Origin: Xanthomonas sp.
GTDB lineage: Bacteria > Pseudomonadota > Gammaproteobacteria > Xanthomonadales > Xanthomonadaceae
NCBI RefSeq assembly: GCF_017163755.1
Contig: NZ_JAFIWC010000013.1
Location: forward strand, 1-64,000
Direction of reading: 5' to 3'
DNA length: 64,000 bases
Below the pieces are notes generated by a model. The model was not told the origin of the DNA. It saw nothing but the letters and a program-made list of their open reading frames with translations, and did not search any database. Both the position numbers and the translations under genes were made by a program. Positions 8,349 to 19,592 of the stretch are shown here, piece by piece (positions within the stretch are counted from its first letter, which is position 1; every line of letters starts with the position of its first letter).

Positions 8349-9106
8349 TCACGACTTGAGCCGGTAGCCGCTGCGGAAGATCGCCCACACCACGGTCAGG
8401 CACACCGCCAGGAACAGCGCGGTCATGCCGGCGCTGACCGCGATATGCACATCGGCCTTGCCGTAGAACGCCCAGCGGAAGCCGCTGACCAGGTACACCA
8501 CCGGGTTGAACAGGGTGATCTTCTGCCACAGCGGCGGCAGCATGCTGATCGAGTAGAAGCTGCCGCCGAGGAAGGTCAGCGGGGTCACGATCATCAGCGG
8601 GATCACCTGCAGCTTCTCGAAGCCGTCGGCCCAGATGCCGATGATGAAGCCGAACAGGCTGAAGGTGATCGCGGTCAGCACCAGGAAGCCGAACATCCAC
8701 AGCGGATGCGCGATCTCGTAGGGCACGAACAGCCGCGCGGTGGCCAGGATCAGCAGGCCCAGCATCACCGACTTGCTCGCCGCCGCGCCGACATAGCCGA
8801 TCACGATTTCCCACCACGCCACCGGCGCCGACAGCACCTCGTAGATGGTGCCGGCCCAGCGCGGCATGTAGATGCCGAACGAGGCGTTGGAGATGCTTTC
8901 GTTGAGCAGCGACAGCATCACCAGCCCGGGGATGATGAAGGCGCCGTAGCTGACCCCGTCGATGGCGCCCATGCGCGAGCCGATCGCCGCGCCGAACACC
9001 ACGAAGTACAGCGAGGTCGACAGCACCGGCGAGGCGATGGACTGGGTCAGGGTGCGGAAGGTGCGCGCCATCTCGAAACGGTAGATCGCGCCGATCGCGT
9101 GCAGGT

Positions 9107-9110
<4 letters not shown>
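8349..9110 (-). CDS. ABC-2 type transporter permease
   Basis: 253 residues with six hydrophobic segments and the ABC-2 layout: a cytoplasmic start ([20 protein letters not shown]), then TM helices and the conserved [20 protein letters not shown] with [17 protein letters not shown] before the last helix. The start ATG overlaps the stop of the ATPase gene by 4 bp (ATGA at 9110-9107). With the ATPase it forms an inner-membrane exporter of the DrrAB/NodIJ type. The substrate cannot be told from sequence. Confidence 0.92.
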
Positions 9111-10048
<938 letters not shown>

Positions 10049-10338
10049 ACGAACTCCTTGCGCAGCGGAACGGCCGCTGCGACGAACGCCCAACAGGGTA
10101 GTGGCCCGGCGCGGGCCGATAAACCCCGATAGTGCGGAAGCAGTCTCCCGTGGGCGGGATAGTGATGGTGCGGGGACCGGGGACCGCAGAGCCTAGCAGC
10201 AGCGCTGTTGTGGCTGAGACAATGATCGGAACGGAAAGCGTGCACGTCGCACCGATGGCCAGGCCTTGCACCTGGGCAGATGCACTTTCAGTTCGCTCGC
10301 TCGCCGGTCCCCGGTCCCTGGTCCCCGGTCCCGGCTCC
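10049..10338. other. Intergenic region with GGGACC inverted arms
   Basis: No gene is visible. CGGGGACCGGGGACCG (10171-10186) can pair with the repeated CGGTCCCCGGTCCC arm at 10304-10334, enclosing about 117 bp. It lies between the antiporter stop and the ABC operon start, both leftward, and could fold as a large terminator-like stem. The same repeat family occurs at 37538-37643. Confidence 0.5.
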
Positions 10339-11976
10339 TCATCCCTTCCGCCGCGCCTCCAGCAGATCCAGGTTGCGGATCAGCCGCCGTGCGATCTCGT
10401 CGGAGATCCGGCGCTGCCGGGTCAGCTTGAACAGTTCCTGGCGCTCGGCCTGCAACCCCGCCTGGCGCAGCTGGCGCAGCGCGTCGTCGAGCCGCCGCGC
10501 CTCTTCCGGGTTGCTCTCCATCGCCTCGCCCTGGTCCAGGTGGCGCTGGTACAGCACGCTGACCCGGTTGGCCGCTTCGTTGTACAGCTCGGCATGCTCG
10601 CTGTCGTGGGCCAGGCGCTGGCGCAGCTTCTCCACCGCCGCCAGCGCCGCGCGCGAGGACTCGCGCCGGGCCAGGTCCTCCTCCAGCTGGTCGCTGGGCT
10701 CCTCCGGCAGCTCCAGCCCGCGCAGCAGCCGCGGCAGCGCCAGGCTGGCCACCAGCAGCGAGGTCACGATCACCGCGCTGGCCAGGAAGATCACCAGGTC
10801 GCGCGCCGGGAACGCGGTGCCGTCGGGCAGCAGCAGCGGCAGGGTCAGCACGCCGGCCAGGGTGATCGCGCCGCGCACGCCGGCCAGCGACGTGGCCACC
10901 ACCACGCGCCATGGCGGGCTGGCATGGCGCTCGCCGCGGCGCCGCGCCTTCAGCAGGGTCCAGCGCAGCGACAGCCAGACCCACAGGAAGCGCAGCAGCA
11001 ACAGGCCGACGTAGATCGCCAGCGCGTACGCCAGCAGCCACCACGGGTTCAGGTGGCCGGCCTCGTCGACGTTGCGCACCGCGCCCTGCAGGATCCCGGG
11101 CAACTGCTCGCCGAGCAGCACGAACATGATGCCGTTGAGGGTGAACTGGACCATGTCCCACACCGCCGACCGCTGCACGCGCATGCTGCCCGGCGCGCGG
11201 CCGCTCAGTTCCACGTAGCTCATGCTGATGCCCGCCGCCACCGCGGCCAGGATGCCCGAGGCGTCGATCGCCTCGGCCAGCAGGTAGGCGGCGAACGGCA
11301 GCAGCAGGTTGACCAGGATCGCCGCGCCGGGTTCCTCGCCGACCTGGCGCCAGATCCAGCGCTGCGCCAGGCTCACCGCCACGGTCACGCCGATGCCGGC
11401 GGCGACGCCGGCGAAGGCCACCCACAGGAAGGTCAGCGACGCGTCGGCCAGCGAGAAGCTGCCGGTGACCGCGGCGGCGACCGCGAACTGGAAGCAGACC
11501 AGGCCGGAGGCGTCGTTGAGCAGCGACTCGCCCTCCAGGATGTGCATCAGCCGCTTCGGGATCGGCACCCGCGAGGCGATCGACGACACCGCCACCGGGT
11601 CGGTCGGCGACACCACCGCGGCCAGCGCGAACGCCACCGCCAGCGGCATCGCCGGGATCATCCAGTGGATCAGGAAGCCGGCGCCGACCACGGTGAACAC
11701 CACCAGCCCCAGCGCCAGTTCCAGGATCACGCCCTTGTCGCGGAACAGGCCCTGCTTGGGGATGCGCCAGCCGTCCAGGAACAGCAGCGGCGGCAGGAAC
11801 AGCAGGAAGAACAGCTCCGGCTCCAGCGCATAGCCCTTCTTGAACACGCCGGCGATCACCGCGCCCAGGCCGATCTGCACCAGCGGCAACGGCAGCGTGA
11901 ACGGCAGCATCCGCACCAGATAGCCGCTGGCCACCACCGCCAGCAACATCGCCAACACCACTTCGATCGAATGCAT
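10339..11976 (-). CDS. CPA1-family Na+/H+ (cation/proton) antiporter
   Basis: 545 residues with about 12 membrane segments in residues 1-415. CPA1 landmarks are present: [12 protein letters not shown] in an early helix, [12 protein letters not shown], and [18 protein letters not shown], the Asn-Asp of which binds the ion, then [21 protein letters not shown] charged cytoplasmic tail of about 110 residues follows (rich in Glu/Arg, probably helical). It exchanges cations for protons at the inner membrane for pH and salt balance. Closest in layout to YjcE/NhaP-type antiporters; ion choice is not visible. Confidence 0.9.
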   Translation of the reverse strand: MHSIEVVLAMLLAVVASGYLVRMLPFTLPLPLVQIGLGAVIAGVFKKGYALEPELFFLLFLPPLLFLDGWRIPKQGLFRDKGVILELALGLVVFTVVGAGFLIHWMIPAMPLAVAFALAAVVSPTDPVAVSSIASRVPIPKRLMHILEGESLLNDASGLVCFQFAVAAAVTGSFSLADASLTFLWVAFAGVAAGIGVTVAVSLAQRWIWRQVGEEPGAAILVNLLLPFAAYLLAEAIDASGILAAVAAGISMSYVELSGRAPGSMRVQRSAVWDMVQFTLNGIMFVLLGEQLPGILQGAVRNVDEAGHLNPWWLLAYALAIYVGLLLLRFLWVWLSLRWTLLKARRRGERHASPPWRVVVATSLAGVRGAITLAGVLTLPLLLPDGTAFPARDLVIFLASAVIVTSLLVASLALPRLLRGLELPEEPSDQLEEDLARRESSRAALAAVEKLRQRLAHDSEHAELYNEAANRVSVLYQRHLDQGEAMESNPEEARRLDDALRQLRQAGLQAERQELFKLTRQRRISDEIARRLIRNLDLLEARRKG

Positions 11977-12122
11977 GCTTGTCCGGACGCGCGGCACCGC
12001 GCCTGCGGCATCGCACCATGAGGGAGGGAGGCGGCAAGCAAAGCGCACCGCACTGCCGATGTCCAGTACGCGCCGGCGACTGCGTTTACACTGCGGCCAC
12101 CGAACCGGGAGACGCCGCGCCG

Positions 12123-12509
12123 ATGAAATTCCTGTTGCTGATCTACAACGATCCCGCCGCGCTGCAGGCGCTGCCCGACGGCGAGGCCGACGCGATGATG
12201 CGGCACTGCTTCGCCAATGCCGACGCCATGCAGCGCCAGGGGCAGCTGCTGCAGTCGCAGCAGCTGGAGGACGCGGCGCAGGCGCGCAGCGTGCGCGTCC
12301 GCGACGGCCGCACCCGCGTGGTCGACGGCCCGTTCGCCGAGACCAAGGAACTGCTCGGCGGCTTCAACCTGATCGAGGCGGCCGACTACGAAGAGGCGGT
12401 GAAGATCGCCGAGAGCTTCCCCTGGGCGCGGACCGGCTGCGTCGAAGTGCGCGCGGTCCGCGACATGGGCGCCGTGCGGCGCCAGGTGGGCGCGGCGCCG
12501 GCAGGGTGA
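12123..12509 (+). CDS. YCII-related / DGPF-domain protein
   Basis: 128 residues beginning MKFLLLIYNDP, with the hallmark VVDGPFAETKELLGGFNLIE motif and a dimeric alpha/beta ferredoxin-like fold pattern. In many bacteria such proteins sit beside ECF sigma factors; there is none here. Cytoplasmic; no established reaction for this subgroup. It starts 146 bp from the divergent antiporter gene. Confidence 0.88.
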   Translation: MKFLLLIYNDPAALQALPDGEADAMMRHCFANADAMQRQGQLLQSQQLEDAAQARSVRVRDGRTRVVDGPFAETKELLGGFNLIEAADYEEAVKIAESFPWARTGCVEVRAVRDMGAVRRQVGAAPAG

Positions 12510-13217
12510 CCGCACAACCGCAGGCAACGCGCCTGCCGGCGAAGGCATGGGCCGCGCTGGCACCTGCACGCCTTCGGGCCGGCGCTCAGCGCAGAGCGGG
12601 AGCCCCCTCGATACAGCGGGCTGGGCAGCGTGCGACGAGCCAGCGTGCGACGAGCCAATGTAGGAGCGGCTTCAGCCGCGACGGACGGAGCCGGCAACCG
12701 AACCGGCGTCGGCCGGCGCCGGGACTGAAGCCGCTCCATAGCACCCGGCCACCCGCACAAGCCTTCGTTTCTAAGAGTGGCTCGCGGGTGGCCCTGGGCC
12801 TTCAGCTGCGGCGAGCGGAGCGGTTACTGCCCCGACTTCGGTCGACGTCGGGGCTGAAGCCCCTCCTACAGTGCACGCGGCCAGCCCTTGTAGGAGCGCT
12901 TCGGGTGCCTTGGGCCTTCAGCCGCGGCGAGCGGAGCGGGCACTGCCCCGACTTCGGTCGATGCCGGGGCTGAAGCCCCTCCTACAGTGCACGCGGCCAG
13001 CCCTTGTAGGAGCGCTTCGGGTGCTCTGGGCCTTCAGCCGCGGCGAGCGGAGCGGTTACTGCCCCCGACTTCGGTCGATGCCGGGGCTGAGGGCTGAAGC
13101 CCCTCCTACAGTGCACCAGCCAGCCCTTGCAGAAGCGGCTCCGGTAGCCGTGGCCATCACCCCCACCACCTCTGCGAGCCAGCGGAACTGCATGAGGCGG
13201 ACGCGATACGGCCGGCG
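12510..13217. repeat. Gene-free region with REP-like palindromes and a tandem array of 116-bp units
   Basis: No gene is visible. GGAGCGGCTTCAG (12663-12675) pairs with CTGAAGCCGCTCC (12725-12737). Then three copies of a 116-bp unit follow (GGGCCTTCAG anchors at 12796, 12912 and 13028; array about 12783-13138). Each unit holds GTAGGAGCGCTTC-type and GAAGCCCCTCCTAC-type arms, so it is an array of REP dimers. The third copy carries a 7-bp duplication (GGGCTGA) near 13088 and decays at its end. It lies between the convergent YCII and UdgX-like genes. Confidence 0.8.
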
Positions 13218-14657
13218 CTAGCCGGCGCTGCGCACGCGCGGTGTTTCCGGCTGTACGCACAACGTGCGCAGGTCGTCGATCCATCCACGATAGGCCGCTG
13301 CGCCGGCGTCGGCATCGCGCTGGCGCAGCACCCACGCCGGGTGCACCGTCGCCAGCGCGCGGGTGCCGTCGGGCAGCGACTGCCACTGGCCGCGCTGCGC
13401 CATCAGCCTGAAGCCATGGCCCAGCACCGCGCCGGCCGCCGTCGCCCCCAGGCACAGCACGATGCGCGGTCGCACCCGCGCCAGTTCGGCGGCCAGCCAG
13501 AAGCGGCAGGCTTCGACATGCGCGCGATCGGGATTGCGGTGCAGCCGCGCCTTGCCGCGTTGCTCGAAACGGAAGTGCTTGACCGCGTTGGTCACATACA
13601 GCGCCTCGCGCGCGATGCCGAGTTCGGCCAGCGCGCGGTCGAACAGGCGCCCGGCCGGGCCGACGAACGCACGCCCGCTCAGGTCCTCCTCGTCGCCGGG
13701 CTGCTCGCCGACCACCATCACCGCGGCACCGTCCGGGCCTTCGCCGAACACGGTCTGCGTGGCCGGCTGCCACAGCGGACAGCGGCGGCAACCGCGCGCG
13801 GCGTCGCGCAGCGCATCCAGGCTGCCGGCGTCGCCGGCCTGCGGCACCGGCGGCGGCGCCGGAATGCGCCGGCGCACCGGCTCGGGCGCGCGTTCGGCCA
13901 TCTCGCGCACGCGCGGCCCGGCGTCGCGGATCAGCGCCGGCAGCAGCTGCGCCTCCGGCAGGTGCTTCCAGTACTTCTGCGGCATCTCCTGGCGCATCAT
14001 CGTCGGATTGAGCCGCGCCGGATTGAAGATGTTCGCGTAGTAGGTGCGCCACAGCGCTTCCTGCGCGTCGTCGGCCGGCGCATCGGCGCGCCGCGCGCCC
14101 GGGCCGAACCGCAAGGCTTCGCCATCCCAGCGCACGCTGCGGTACGGGGTCAGGATCGCCCAGCGCATGCCGGCGAAACGCCGCGCGAAGAACGGCGCGA
14201 TCCGGTCGACGATATGGTGCTCCGGCTCGAACCAGGCGACGAAGGCGCCGTCCTCGCCGGGCACCTGGCGGAAGCGCACGAATGCCTTCATCTTGTGGCT
14301 GTCGCGGCGCACCGCCTTTTCCCATTGCCGCGCACGGTGCACCTCGGCATCGGCGGCGCGCTCCAGCAGTGCGCGCTCGCCCGAGGCGATCCGCCACAAC
14401 AACCGGTACAACAACGCATGCCGCTGCGGATCGCGATGGCACAGCACCGCGCCGGCCAACGCCAGGAACCCCGCGCACACCCGCGGCGGCGCCACCGTCG
14501 CCGGCAACGCGGCCACATCGCCCCCCGCCAGCAACCCACCTTGCGCATCGCCGTTCCACGCCAACGCCTCCGGCGCCACCTGCGCACACCACGCCGCACG
14601 CGCCGCCCCCCGCCACGCCTCCAGATCCCACGCCGGCATCACCTCAGCCTGAAACAC
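13218..14657 (-). CDS. DUF4130-type domain fused to UdgX-like uracil-DNA glycosylase
   Basis: 479 residues. The first ~250 match the putative DNA-metabolism domain DUF4130/TIGR03915 (FYxx-like RWRIASGERALLERAADAE, HKMKAFVRFR, WFEPEHHIVDRIAPFFARRF, NPTMMRQEMPQKYWKHLPEA). The C-terminal part is a family-4/UdgX glycosylase: four-Cys iron-sulphur ligands start at CRRCPLW, motif GEQPGDEED near 314, NAVKHFRFEQRGKARLH with His near 372, and ATVHPAWVLR. In UdgX the R-loop KRRIH histidine bonds covalently to the uracil site; here the loop is KARLH. Start GTG at 14657 has GGAGGAGC six bases upstream. Predicted partner of the radical SAM gene at 15194. Confidence 0.85.
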   Translation of the reverse strand: MFQAEVMPAWDLEAWRGAARAAWCAQVAPEALAWNGDAQGGLLAGGDVAALPATVAPPRVCAGFLALAGAVLCHRDPQRHALLYRLLWRIASGERALLERAADAEVHRARQWEKAVRRDSHKMKAFVRFRQVPGEDGAFVAWFEPEHHIVDRIAPFFARRFAGMRWAILTPYRSVRWDGEALRFGPGARRADAPADDAQEALWRTYYANIFNPARLNPTMMRQEMPQKYWKHLPEAQLLPALIRDAGPRVREMAERAPEPVRRRIPAPPPVPQAGDAGSLDALRDAARGCRRCPLWQPATQTVFGEGPDGAAVMVVGEQPGDEEDLSGRAFVGPAGRLFDRALAELGIAREALYVTNAVKHFRFEQRGKARLHRNPDRAHVEACRFWLAAELARVRPRIVLCLGATAAGAVLGHGFRLMAQRGQWQSLPDGTRALATVHPAWVLRQRDADAGAAAYRGWIDDLRTLCVQPETPRVRSAG

Positions 14658-15193
<536 letters not shown>

Positions 15194-16438
15194 TCAATCA
15201 AACAACCCACCCTGCCGCGGCGCCGGCGCCAACTGCGCCCGCAACCGCTGCGTATCGTCCAGCCGCCGCCGCGGATGATGATCCAGCACACTGACGAACG
15301 GCAGCACCTTCTTCATCGGCACGCGCAACCGCGCCAGATCCTGGACCCGCAACCGCGCATGCCGCCGCGACAGCAACAGGCGCTCGACGTTGCGCGTGCC
15401 CAGCCCCGGCACCCGCAGCAACATCTCGCGCGCCGCCGTGTTCAGATCCACCGGGAAACGCTCGGGATGCCGCAACGCCCAGGCCAGCTTCGGATCCACG
15501 TCCAGATCGAGCATGCCGCTGGACGCCTCCGGCGCGATCTCCTCCACCGAGAAATCGTAGAAGCGCAGCAACCAGTCGGCCTGGTACAGGCGGTGCTCGC
15601 GCTGCAGCGGCGGCGCCTGCAACGGCAGCTTGGACGACGCATCGGGGATCGGACTGAACGCGGAGTAGTACACCCGGCGCAACCGGTAGTTGCCGTAGAG
15701 GTTGTGGCTGGTGCGCAGGACCGCGCGGTCGTCGGCGCCATCGGCGCCGACGATCATCTGCGTGCTCTGCCCGGCCGGCGCGAACCGCGGCGGCTTGGCG
15801 CTGAGCTTGCGTTCGGCCTTGCGCGCCTCCTTGCTTTCCTCGATGCGCCAGCGCAGCTCGCCCATCGCCGCGCGGATGCCGCCGACGCTCTTCTCCGGCG
15901 CCAGCCGCACCAGGCCGGCTTCGGTCGGCAGTTCGACGTTGATGCTGAGCCGGTCGGCGTAGCGGCCGGCGGCGGCCAGCAGTTCCGGCGCCGCATCGGG
16001 AATGGTCTTGAGATGGATGTAGCCGGCGAAGCGATGCTCCTCGCGCAGCTGCCGCGCCACCTCCACCAGCTGCTCCATCGTGTAGTCGCTGTTGCGGATG
16101 ATGCCGCTGGACAGGAACAGGCCCTCGATGTAGTTGCGCCGGTAGAAATCCAGGGTCAGCGTCACCACCTCGGCCGGGGTGAAGCGCGCGCGGCGCACGT
16201 TGCTGGACACGCGGTTGACGCAATACGCGCAATCGAACACGCAGAAGTTGGTCAGCAGGATCTTCAGCAACGACACGCAGCGGCCGTCGGGCGTATACGA
16301 GTGGCAGATGCCCATGCCCTCGGTGCTGCCGATGCCGCCGCTGCCGAGCGAATGCCGCTTGTCCGCGCCGCTGGAGGCGCAGGACGCGTCGTATTTGGCC
16401 GCATCGGCGAGCACGGCGAGTTTTTCGGCGGTATTCAC
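15194..16438 (-). CDS. Radical SAM protein, putative DNA modification/repair (TIGR03916-type)
   Basis: 414 residues from a GTG start. Cys66-x3-Cys70-x2-Cys73 (CVFDCAYC) is the radical SAM iron-sulphur site. Other landmarks: KRHSLGSGGIGSTEGMGICHSYTPDGRC near the start, EGLFLSSGIIRNSDYTMEQL, and a C-terminal helix-hairpin-helix (LLRVPGLGTRNVERLLLSRRH, about 335-355) that usually contacts DNA. This subfamily is defined by its partnership with the UDG/DUF4130 protein; here the partner is 536 bp downstream on the same strand, an unusually wide gap filled with repeats. The reaction is not known. Confidence 0.9.
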   Translation of the reverse strand: MNTAEKLAVLADAAKYDASCASSGADKRHSLGSGGIGSTEGMGICHSYTPDGRCVSLLKILLTNFCVFDCAYCVNRVSSNVRRARFTPAEVVTLTLDFYRRNYIEGLFLSSGIIRNSDYTMEQLVEVARQLREEHRFAGYIHLKTIPDAAPELLAAAGRYADRLSINVELPTEAGLVRLAPEKSVGGIRAAMGELRWRIEESKEARKAERKLSAKPPRFAPAGQSTQMIVGADGADDRAVLRTSHNLYGNYRLRRVYYSAFSPIPDASSKLPLQAPPLQREHRLYQADWLLRFYDFSVEEIAPEASSGMLDLDVDPKLAWALRHPERFPVDLNTAAREMLLRVPGLGTRNVERLLLSRRHARLRVQDLARLRVPMKKVLPFVSVLDHHPRRRLDDTQRLRAQLAPAPRQGGLFD

Positions 16439-16566
16439 CCGCGGACGTTGCCGGGCCGGCGTCTCAACCGGTGAGACGCCAGGGCAAGGCCGCCTTCACC
16501 GGCGTGAACGGCTCAGCCGCATGCCGACGCGCATCGGCGCCGGCGCCATGCTGCGCCACGGACGGC

Positions 16567-17373
16567 TCACGCCGCCGCGCGCAGCGATGCGCCGTCGAAG
16601 CGGTAGATGTCCATCGCCAGCAACCCGGCATCGACGCCGGCATCGATGCGCTGCGCGCCCAGGCCGCCGTCGCCGGCCGCGCCCATCGCGAAGTAGATCG
16701 GCAGCCAGTGCTCGTCGGTGGGATGCGCGCGCTCGGCGAACGGCGCCTGGCGGCGGTAGTCGAGCAGCGCCGGCAGGTCGTCGCGCGCCAGCGCCTGCGC
16801 CACCCAGTCGACGAACGGGCGCACGTAGGGCGCGTCCTTGCCGGCGGCGTAGCGGCCGAGGTCGTGCAGGTTGTGGGTGATGCTGCCCGAGCCGATCAGC
16901 AGCACGCCGTCCTCGCGCAGCGGCGCCAGCGCGCGGCCCAGCGCCAGCTGGTGCGCCGGCCCGAGCTGCGGCTGGATCGACAGCGGCACCACCGGGATGT
17001 CGGCCTGCGGATACAGCAGCGACAGCGGCACCCAGACGCCGTGGTCCAGGCCGCGGCCTGCATCCACGTGCGGCTGCAGGCCGGCGCGCTCGAGCCGCTC
17101 GGCCACCTCGCGCGCCAGCGCCGGCGCGCCGGGGGCCGGGTACTGCATTTCGTGCAGCGCGCGCGGGAAGCCGCCGAAGTCGTGGATCGTCTCCGGCTGC
17201 GCGGACGCGCCGACCAGCGGCCGCCGGCCCAGCCAGTGCGCCGACGCCAGCACGATCGCACGCGGCCGCGGCAGGCTGCGCGCCAGCTCGGCCAGGCGCG
17301 CGCCGACCAGGCCCGGTTGCAGCGCGGTCATCGGCGAACCGTGCGAGATGTACAGCGAAGGCAGACGATTCAT
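16567..17373 (-). CDS. ygiD: 4,5-DOPA dioxygenase extradiol-like protein (YgiD family)
   Basis: 268 residues, full length. Class III extradiol dioxygenase fold with metal ligands visible at H11 (LYISHGSPM), H46 (LASAHWLG) and later HGVWVPLSLLYP and THNLHDLG. The family opens catechol rings such as DOPA in vitro; the E. coli role is unclear. A LysR gene starts 171 bp away on the opposite strand and probably regulates it, the common arrangement for this family. Cytoplasmic. Confidence 0.9.
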   Translation of the reverse strand: MNRLPSLYISHGSPMTALQPGLVGARLAELARSLPRPRAIVLASAHWLGRRPLVGASAQPETIHDFGGFPRALHEMQYPAPGAPALAREVAERLERAGLQPHVDAGRGLDHGVWVPLSLLYPQADIPVVPLSIQPQLGPAHQLALGRALAPLREDGVLLIGSGSITHNLHDLGRYAAGKDAPYVRPFVDWVAQALARDDLPALLDYRRQAPFAERAHPTDEHWLPIYFAMGAAGDGGLGAQRIDAGVDAGLLAMDIYRFDGASLRAAA

Positions 17374-17544
17374 GGCACAGGACTCTTGGAAACATGGCCG
17401 CGCCCCGCGGCCTTTGGCGCGCGATCGTCGCCATCGCAGGCGGGGATGGCGAAAGACGGCGCGTATCGGTCCGGACAGGCTATTCGCGGCGCTTGCAGAG
17501 ATAAATTACTCTGCGTCCGACTGTTTATTTCGAGAAGCGGAACA

Positions 17545-18453
17545 ATGGATACCCTGGACGCGATGCGCGTGTTCGTCACCGTCGTCGACCGCAACGGCTT
17601 CAACGCCGCCGCCGAAACCCTGGGCATGTCCACCGCCAGCGTCACCCGGCAGGTGGCGTGGCTGGAGAAACGGCTGGGATCGCGGCTGCTCAACCGCACC
17701 ACGCGGCGGGTCAGCCCGACCAGCGTCGGCACCGCCTACTACCAGCGCTGCCAGCTGTTGCTGGCCGAGTTCGACGACCTGGAGGCGGCGGTCGGCGAGC
17801 AGGCGCTGACCCCGTCCGGCACGCTGCGGATCAACGCGCCCGTCAGCTTCAGCATCGCCCGGCTGGGGCCGCGCCTGGCCGGCTACCGGTCGCGCTACCC
17901 GCAGGTCGCGCTGGACCTGACCTTGTCCGACCGGCTGGTGGACATCGTCGAGGAAGGCTACGACATGGCGATCCGCATCACCCGCCAGGTGGCGCCGACG
18001 CTGATCGCACGCCAGCTCGGCGAGGTGCAGGTGTGCCTGTGCGCCTCGCCGGGCTACCTGCAGCGCGCCGGCACGCCGCGCCTGGCCGCCGACATCGCCG
18101 GCCACGAATTCCTGAACTACAGCTACGTGCCGCTGGACGAGATCACCCTGCACGGCCCCGAAGGCGAGGCCCGCGTGCGCGTGCGCGGCGGGCTGCGCGC
18201 CAACAGCGGCGACGTGCTGCGCGAGGCCGCCATCGCCGGCATGGGCATCGTCCTGCAGCCGGACTTCATGGCCCAGGAAGCGCTGGAGGACGGCCGGCTG
18301 GTGCGCGTGCTGCCCGACTACCAGCTCGGCCCGATCGGCGTGTACGCGGTCTATGCCAGCCGCAGCCACCTGGCGCCCAAGGTGCGCAGCTTCATCGACT
18401 ATCTGCTCGAGGTCGGCGTGGACCGCGAGATGCGCGGCACGCCGGCGCGCTGA
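17545..18453 (+). CDS. LysR-family regulator, divergent from ygiD-like gene
   Basis: 302 residues. The N-terminal winged helix-turn-helix reads FVTVVDRNGFNAAAETLGMSTASVTRQVAWLEKRLGSRLLNR in the usual place; the rest is the LysR effector domain of the CrgA/DmlR subgroup (SGTLRINAPVSFS, LDLTLSDRLVDIVEEGYDMAIRI, VPKVRSFIDYL-like end). The 171-bp intergenic region holds ATAAA (17501-17505) and TTTAT (17524-17528), a weak candidate for its site. The likely target is the divergent dioxygenase gene, and perhaps the flavodoxin-like gene that follows. Confidence 0.9.
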   Translation: MDTLDAMRVFVTVVDRNGFNAAAETLGMSTASVTRQVAWLEKRLGSRLLNRTTRRVSPTSVGTAYYQRCQLLLAEFDDLEAAVGEQALTPSGTLRINAPVSFSIARLGPRLAGYRSRYPQVALDLTLSDRLVDIVEEGYDMAIRITRQVAPTLIARQLGEVQVCLCASPGYLQRAGTPRLAADIAGHEFLNYSYVPLDEITLHGPEGEARVRVRGGLRANSGDVLREAAIAGMGIVLQPDFMAQEALEDGRLVRVLPDYQLGPIGVYAVYASRSHLAPKVRSFIDYLLEVGVDREMRGTPAR

Positions 18454-18566
18454 TCCGGCGCCGGGCGACGTCGGCCGGACACAACATCCTGCCCATGGCG
18501 GTGATCGACGCCACGTCCGTTGCGCACAATGGCCGCGTCCCCTCCCCCCGTCCAAGGACCACGCCC

Positions 18567-19136
18567 ATGAGCAAGATCGCGATCGTCTATTTCAGCGGCT
18601 ATGGCCATACCGTCAAACAGGCCGAAGCCGTGCACGCCGGTGCCGCCAGCGTCGGCGAGGCCACGCTGTACCGCATCGACCAGGACGGCAACCTGCCCGA
18701 CGGCGCCTGGGACGCCATCGGCGCCGCCGACGCCATCGTCTACGGCAGCCCCACCTACATGGGCGGCCCGGCCTGGCAGTTCAAGAAGTTCGCCGACGCC
18801 AGTTCCAAGTCCTGGTTCTCGCAGGCATGGAAGGACAAGGTCGCCGCCGGCTTCACCAACTCGGCCTCGGTCAACGGCGACAAGTTCGCCACCATCGCCT
18901 ACTTCTGGACCCTGTCGCAGCAGCACGGACAGATCTGGGTCGGCACCGGCCTGCTGCCGTCCAACACCAAGGCGCACGGCCCGTCCGACGTGAACTGGAC
19001 CGCCGGCTCGGCCGGCGCGCTGGCGATCTCGCCGTCGGACGCCTCTGCGGAGGAAGCGCCGCGCGCCGGCGACCTGGAAACCGCCCGGCTGCTGGGCAAG
19101 CGCGTGGCCGAGTACGCGGCCCGGCTCAAGGGCTGA
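18567..19136 (+). CDS. Flavodoxin-fold NAD(P)H:quinone oxidoreductase-like protein (WrbA-related)
   Basis: 189 residues. IVYFSGYGHTVKQAEAV (residues 5-21) is the FMN phosphate loop, followed by DAIVYGSPTYMGGPAWQFKKF and TIAYFWTLSQQHGQIWVGTG, all typical of flavodoxin-like quinone reductases. Full length for the family. Follows the LysR gene after 113 bp on the same strand. A strong hairpin after the stop (19148-19174) probably ends the transcript. Likely role: two-electron quinone reduction in the cytoplasm under oxidative stress (inferred from family). Confidence 0.87.
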   Translation: MSKIAIVYFSGYGHTVKQAEAVHAGAASVGEATLYRIDQDGNLPDGAWDAIGAADAIVYGSPTYMGGPAWQFKKFADASSKSWFSQAWKDKVAAGFTNSASVNGDKFATIAYFWTLSQQHGQIWVGTGLLPSNTKAHGPSDVNWTAGSAGALAISPSDASAEEAPRAGDLETARLLGKRVAEYAARLKG

Positions 19137-19147
19137 GCCGCGCGCCT

Positions 19148-19174
19148 GCGTCGCCACCGCGATGGTGGCGACGC
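19148..19174. terminator. Hairpin between convergent genes
   Basis: GCGTCGCCACC and GGTGGCGACGC are perfect 11-bp arms around GCGAT, 11 bp after the flavodoxin-like stop codon and 45 bp from the end of the convergent DUF2834 gene. There is no T-run, so it may act as a bidirectional RNA-stabilising or weak termination stem. Confidence 0.55.
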
Positions 19175-19218
19175 GGCGACAGCGATGCATGCCTTGCCGC
19201 ACGCCCATATGGCCTCGG

Positions 19219-19554
19219 TCACGTTCCGTTGCCGGTGTTGCGGCCCGCCCGCAACTGCCGCTCGCGCATCCACAGGAACAAGGGCAACGCCAGCGACACG
19301 CCGACCGTCAGCAGCGCCGCGATCGGTAGCCAGCGCCCGCGCATGCCCAGGCGCCGGCCCTCGACCCACACCAGTGCGATCACCGCCATGGCCGCGACCA
19401 GCACGTCGCACCAGGCGAACAGCGACGGCGGCGAAGCCGCGATCTGGCGCAGCAGCAACGGCGCATCGAGCCCGTGCCGCTGCAGCCACGGCCACAGCGC
19501 GGCGAACGGCAACACCGTTCCGAGCACGCACAATCCCAGGTAAAGGCCACGCAT
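19219..19554 (-). CDS. DUF2834 small membrane protein
   Basis: 111 residues with three hydrophobic segments: YLGLCVLGTVLPFAALWPWL (about 5-24), CDVLVAAMAVIALVWV (49-64) and WLPIAALLTVGVSLALPLFLW (75-95). The segment LFAWCDVLVAA fits DUF2834. Inner-membrane protein of unknown function. It lies 38 bp downstream of a LysR gene on the same strand, so cotranscription is possible. Confidence 0.8.
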   Translation of the reverse strand: MRGLYLGLCVLGTVLPFAALWPWLQRHGLDAPLLLRQIAASPPSLFAWCDVLVAAMAVIALVWVEGRRLGMRGRWLPIAALLTVGVSLALPLFLWMRERQLRAGRNTGNGT

Positions 19555-19592
19555 CGCACCGGCTCCTGCAACGGGTCAGCGCAAGCCTAACC

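Noticed and set aside
17501-17528. ATAAA...TTTAT as LysR operator
   Set aside because: Arms are short and A/T-only and spacing is not the T-N11-A form; too weak to call as a site.
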